Part shown: in pieces, positions 5,792 through 8,418 of the stretch
Layout: the number at the start of each line of letters is the position of its first letter
Position numbering within the stretch: the stretch's first letter is position 1
Position numbers and translations under genes: made by a program
The notes under the pieces: generated by a model
What the model was told of the DNA's origin: nothing
What the model saw: only the letters and a program-made list of their open reading frames with translations
Database searches by the model: none
Assembly: GCA_036555105.1 (NCBI GenBank)
Contig: DATBMA010000107.1
Coordinates: 1 to 8,418, forward strand
Origin: DATBMA01 sp036555105
Lineage (GTDB): Bacteria > Actinomycetota > Acidimicrobiia > Spongiisociales > ZC4RG35
DNA: 8,418 nucleotides
Direction: 5' to 3'

Positions 5792-5819
5792 GACGTCGAG
5801 TATGACAGCCCGGTAGGTT
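5790..5819 (+). promoter_or_regulatory. possible promoter of the LiaF-like gene and its operon
   Basis: ATGACG (5790-5795, four of six with TTGACA) is followed after 18 bases by TAGGTT (5814-5819), a TANNNT box. The box ends eight bases before the ATG at 5828, which has no Shine-Dalgarno, so this would be a leaderless promoter. It overlaps the divergent pgi promoter and the start of pgi. Confidence 0.35.
5799..5804 (-). promoter_or_regulatory. possible -10 box of pgi
   Basis: CATACT on the minus strand matches TATAAT at four of six bases and ends seven bases before the pgi ATG. No recognisable ribosome site intervenes, so a leaderless transcript is suggested. No good -35 was found. Confidence 0.3.
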
Positions 5820-5827
5820 GAAATTTC

Positions 5828-6253
5828 ATGGGTCGTCTAATCGCGTGGACCGCGGTTCTCATCGCAGCGGTCAAGCTCGGCGCCAAGGCGTTGCTGAAGT
5901 CCAACGCCACCCCCGAGCGGGACGAGATCGACCTTGCCTGCGTCATCGGGCGCACCAGCTTCGTGTCGACGGCCGACCCTTTTCTCGGAGGGACGGTGCT
6001 CGCCATCGCTTCGATGGTCGACATCGACCTCCGTCATGCCGGCCCCGCCCCCACCGGCATCGAGATCGGGCTCAGGGTGATCGCGAGCAGGGTGCGGGTG
6101 GTAATCCCGGGTGGGTGGCAGGTGATCTCGACCTTCGCACCGTTGCCGCCCGCAGAAGGCGGCGACGAGCCCCGGCTTTGGCTCACCGGGCGGGCCTGGC
6201 TCGGCTCGGTGGAGGTGGTGACGGCCCCCATCGCGGCTACCAAGCCGGTCTAG
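5828..6253 (+). CDS. membrane-anchored protein with LiaF-like C-terminal domain
   Basis: 141 residues. Residues 1-23 are hydrophobic with flanking Arg/Lys (GRLIAWTAVLIAAVKLGAKALL) and should be a single membrane anchor or uncleaved signal. Residues 32-132 read as short beta strands in the order seen in the LiaF C-terminal (cell-wall-active antibiotic response) domain: an acidic start DEIDL, GGTVLAIASMVDIDLRHA (54-71), GIEIGLRVIASRVRVVIPGGWQV (77-99), and a final repeat-like LTGRAWLGSVEVV (119-131). The turn from DIDLR to a VxVxIPxGWxV strand is the best marker. LiaF proteins inhibit the LiaRS envelope-stress system in Firmicutes, but proteins with only this domain are widespread and of unknown role, and no LiaRS genes are visible here. 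It is likely the first gene of an operon with the amidohydrolase 22 bases downstream. Confidence is high for the gene, moderate for the domain. Confidence 0.8.
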   Translation: MGRLIAWTAVLIAAVKLGAKALLKSNATPERDEIDLACVIGRTSFVSTADPFLGGTVLAIASMVDIDLRHAGPAPTGIEIGLRVIASRVRVVIPGGWQVISTFAPLPPAEGGDEPRLWLTGRAWLGSVEVVTAPIAATKPV

Positions 6254-6263
6254 GGGCCAGGGT

Positions 6264-6269
6264 TATCGT
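6264..6269 (+). promoter_or_regulatory. possible internal -10 box before the amidohydrolase gene
   Basis: TATCGT (TANNNT type) ends six bases before the GTG start at 6276, the distance expected for a leaderless transcript. The upstream gene ends at 6253, so this would be an internal operon promoter. No clear -35. Confidence 0.25.
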
Positions 6270-6275
6270 CGGCCC

Positions 6276-7499
6276 GTGATCCGAATCGAGGCCGACCAAC
6301 TGATCCCGGGGAGGGGAGATCCCGTGCCTGGCGGGGTGGTTCTCATCGACGGGGAGACTATTTCCTACGCCGGGCCGGCCGGTCAGGCGCCTGCCACTCC
6401 AGGGGTGGAACCGACTCGGGTGGCCACCGTCATGCCGGGGATGTGGGATTGTCACAGCCACTTCTGGGGCACCAGAACAGCCAGCGTCGAGGCACTGGCA
6501 GTACAAAGCCCCCAGATCGGGATACTCCGGGCGGCCAATGATGTGAACGCACTGCTCATGGCCGGGTTCACCTCGACGCGGGAGGTAGGTGGGTACGGGT
6601 CTTACCTGGCAGGTGCCACCGAGGATGGGACGATTCCCGGCCCGACGATCTACGCCTCCGGCTCGATCCTCTCCCAGACGGGCGGCCATGGCGACATCCA
6701 CGCCCTGCCGGTGGCCGATGTCGACGCCTTGTTCGAAAGGCATTTCGGGGCGCCGAGCATCTGCGACGGCCCCGATGACTGCCGCCGGATCGTTAGGCGC
6801 CAGCTGCGCTTGGGGGCCAAGGTCATCAAGGTCTGCGCATCGGGCGGGGTGATGAGCCAGGTCGACCACCCGATCCACCAGCAGTTCTCCCTCGACGAGC
6901 TGAAAGCGATCGTCGAGGAGGCCGCCAGGGCCGAGCGGGTCGTGGCCGCCCACTGCCATGGCAAGCCGGGGATCATGGCCGCGGTCGAGGCCGGGGTTGC
7001 CACAATCGAGCACGGCACCTACCTGGACGAGGAAGCGGCTGCCGCGATGAACGAGCGAGGCCAGATCCTGGTGTCGACCCGATTCATTGTCGAGCACCTC
7101 CTGGCTTCGGGCAAGGCCCTGGGAATGCCCGACTACGCATTCGTGAAGATCGAAGCCATCGCCGGGCGCCACTTCGAGTCGATGCAGATCGCCGTCGCCG
7201 CCGGGGTCACCATGGCCACCGGGACCGACATGTTCGCCGGCCCCGTATGGGGCCGGAACGGCGAGGAGCTAGGCCATCTGGTCAAGGCCGGCCTGTCGCC
7301 GCTGGGAGCGATCGAGGCTGCCACCGCCAATGCCCCTGCCACCGTGGGCCCTCAGGCCCGGCCCACCGGGAGGCTGGAAGCCGGCCTCGATGCCGATGTG
7401 ATCTGCGTCGACGGGGATCCGCTGGCCGACATCTCGGTGGTGGCTGATACGACCAGGGTGACCCACGTATGGAAGCGAGGAGCCGCCTGCAAGGGATAA
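6276..7499 (+). CDS. metal-dependent amidohydrolase, imidazolonepropionase/prolidase type
   Basis: 407 residues from a GTG start; the typical amidohydrolase beta-sandwich begins at once (MIRIEADQLIPGRG), so no upstream start is needed. The TIM-barrel metal site is complete: HxH at His-60/His-62 (GMWDCHSHFWG), Lys-185 (probable carbamylated bridge, in KVIKVCASGG), His-226 (AAHCHG, with His-228), His-246 (TIEHGTY) and Asp-318 (ATGTDMF). This pattern and the GGVMSQVDHPIHQQFS segment (190-205) place it with COG1228 enzymes, whose characterised members hydrolyse Xaa-Pro or Xaa-Arg/Lys dipeptides, N-acyl amino acids or imidazolonepropionate. No histidine-degradation genes are nearby, so a dipeptidase-like or N-acyl amino acid hydrolase role is more likely; the true substrate cannot be read from sequence. 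There is no signal peptide, so it should be cytoplasmic. It is probably co-transcribed with its neighbours on both sides. Confidence 0.92.
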   Translation: MIRIEADQLIPGRGDPVPGGVVLIDGETISYAGPAGQAPATPGVEPTRVATVMPGMWDCHSHFWGTRTASVEALAVQSPQIGILRAANDVNALLMAGFTSTREVGGYGSYLAGATEDGTIPGPTIYASGSILSQTGGHGDIHALPVADVDALFERHFGAPSICDGPDDCRRIVRRQLRLGAKVIKVCASGGVMSQVDHPIHQQFSLDELKAIVEEAARAERVVAAHCHGKPGIMAAVEAGVATIEHGTYLDEEAAAAMNERGQILVSTRFIVEHLLASGKALGMPDYAFVKIEAIAGRHFESMQIAVAAGVTMATGTDMFAGPVWGRNGEELGHLVKAGLSPLGAIEAATANAPATVGPQARPTGRLEAGLDADVICVDGDPLADISVVADTTRVTHVWKRGAACKG

Positions 7500-7531
7500 T
7501 TCGGCCTGCAACCGAGGAAACCTCGATCGAA

Positions 7532-8418
7532 GTGGACCTGCGCGACCAAGACCAGTCGACCCGCGCCGTCGCCCGCCGCATGGCGCGGGACGGAACCATC
7601 GTCATCGCCATCGGCTCGCTGGTGGCGGGGATCGCCGCCTATCTGTTCCAGATCATCGGCGGGCGGGCATTGGGCGACGAGGGGTTCGCGCCCGTGGCGG
7701 CACTCCTCTCCATCCATTCCCTGATCCTGGCCGTGCTCCTCACCCCGGTCGAGCTGCTGACCGTGCGCCGGCTCACGCTGACCCGGGGCGGGGCGCCCGA
7801 CGAGCACGACCGCCGCGCCATCGCCATCACCATCGCCGCCGCCGTCGGGGTGATGGTCGGCTTCATCGGATTCACCCTCGGCCACTACTTCGAGAACCAG
7901 GGGACCTACATCTTGATCGGGGCGGTGGTGGTGATAACCCATGCCGTGTTCGCCCTGGGTCGTGGCGCCCTGGCAGGAAGAGGCCGCTACGTGGCCTACG
8001 GAGTGGCTTCCGGGACGGCTGCTCTCTTGCGCGTGGCTTTGGCGCTGGCCTGGCTGGGCAGGCCGACCGACATCGAGCTGGCCTGGGCAGTCGCCCTGCC
8101 GCCTCTGATCATCCTCCTCTGGAAGCCGTTCCGCCGGCGCCAAGAGGCGATGAGGGTGCCGGGCCGAGCTGGCTCAGGCTCGTTGATGGCCGGCTTCGTC
8201 CTCTCCGGAGCCATCTCTCAGGCGTTCGTGCTGGTGGGCCCGCTGGTGGCTGGTGCGATCGAGCCCGACCAGGCGGCGGTAGCAACCGTGGTCTCGGTCG
8301 TCTTCGTCACGTTCAGCCTCGCCAGGGCGCCGCTGCTGCTTGCCCAGAACCTGGCGGCCCGCCTGCTGGCAGGGCTCACCAAGCTGGTGGCGAGGACGGA
8401 CTACCTCGCCCTCCGACG
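7532..8418 (+). CDS. multi-spanning membrane protein, polysaccharide flippase-like (3' end missing)
   Basis: The frame is open from 7448 to the end of the window. I take GTG at 7532 as start (GAGGAA 12 bases upstream, 32 bases after the amidohydrolase stop). ATG at 7469, overlapping the amidohydrolase by 31 bases, and ATG at 7580 are alternatives. The 295 visible residues contain about eight hydrophobic segments, at roughly 22-42, 53-74, 95-117, 126-147, 154-174, 183-197, 218-240 and 248-270. The first helix and following text (GSLVAGIAAYLFQIIGGRALGDEGFAPVAAL) have the look of Wzx/MurJ-superfamily flippases, where the first two helices carry a short GR.LG..G.... link. Such proteins move lipid-linked sugars across the membrane. 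Normal length is 400-500 residues, so about a third is outside. The exact substrate is unknown, and no glycosyltransferase is visible in the window. Confidence 0.8.
   Translation, partial: MDLRDQDQSTRAVARRMARDGTIVIAIGSLVAGIAAYLFQIIGGRALGDEGFAPVAALLSIHSLILAVLLTPVELLTVRRLTLTRGGAPDEHDRRAIAITIAAAVGVMVGFIGFTLGHYFENQGTYILIGAVVVITHAVFALGRGALAGRGRYVAYGVASGTAALLRVALALAWLGRPTDIELAWAVALPPLIILLWKPFRRRQEAMRVPGRAGSGSLMAGFVLSGAISQAFVLVGPLVAGAIEPDQAAVATVVSVVFVTFSLARAPLLLAQNLAARLLAGLTKLVARTDYLALR

Noticed and set aside
6237..7172. 311-codon minus-strand open frame opposite the amidohydrolase gene
   Set aside because: Antisense shadow: the + strand protein has a full set of metal ligands, and the minus translation has no domain.
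7352..8143. 263-codon minus-strand frame at the right end
   Set aside because: It is His/Gly/Asp/Gln-rich in the way typical of the antisense of membrane-protein genes. The + frame is open to the window end with regularly spaced hydrophobic helices.

Overview
The window comes from a high-GC member of the Actinomycetota. A WhiB-family regulator, a DUF222/13E12-type HNH nuclease, GC-rich codon third positions and several start codons lying 6-9 bases behind a TANNNT box (leaderless-style starts) all point that way. The combination would fit a deep lineage such as Acidimicrobiia, but that placement is an inference and not proven by anything in the window.

Left part (1-2251). The 3' end of an HNH endonuclease gene is followed by a complete lipoprotein joining a thermonuclease (SNase) domain to a lamin-tail domain (+). 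Convergent to it is a cupredoxin lipoprotein gene (-), then a tRNA-Val(TAC) gene with encoded CCA (-). A reading frame without a start codon runs on behind the cupredoxin stop. Several inverted repeats lie between the cupredoxin gene and the tRNA.

Centre (2339-5791). A 54-residue conserved-looking basic protein (+) precedes a 308-residue group-2/primary-type sigma-70 factor (+). Convergent to the sigma gene is a WhiB protein with a C-terminal AT-hook, the hallmark of WhiB7. Its 230-base leader has the layout of a transcription attenuator: a promoter with an A/T-rich block 3 bases upstream of the -35 box, a 42-codon upstream ORF with its own ribosome site, an antiterminator arm under the last uORF codons, and an intrinsic terminator just before the whiB ribosome site. 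Behind it, same strand, is a stand-alone glucose-6-phosphate isomerase of the kind found fused to transaldolase in other bacteria.

Right part (5828-8418). Three + strand genes, probably one operon, diverge from pgi: a membrane-anchored LiaF-like protein, a metal-dependent amidohydrolase (imidazolonepropionase/prolidase type), and a multi-spanning flippase-like membrane protein cut by the window end.

The most interesting system is the WhiB7-like attenuator cassette next to a sigma factor: translation stress would be sensed through the uORF, switch on the WhiB protein, and that protein would act with a sigma factor. WhiB7/WblC attenuation is known in mycobacteria and Streptomyces; the exact layout here is read from sequence and untested.
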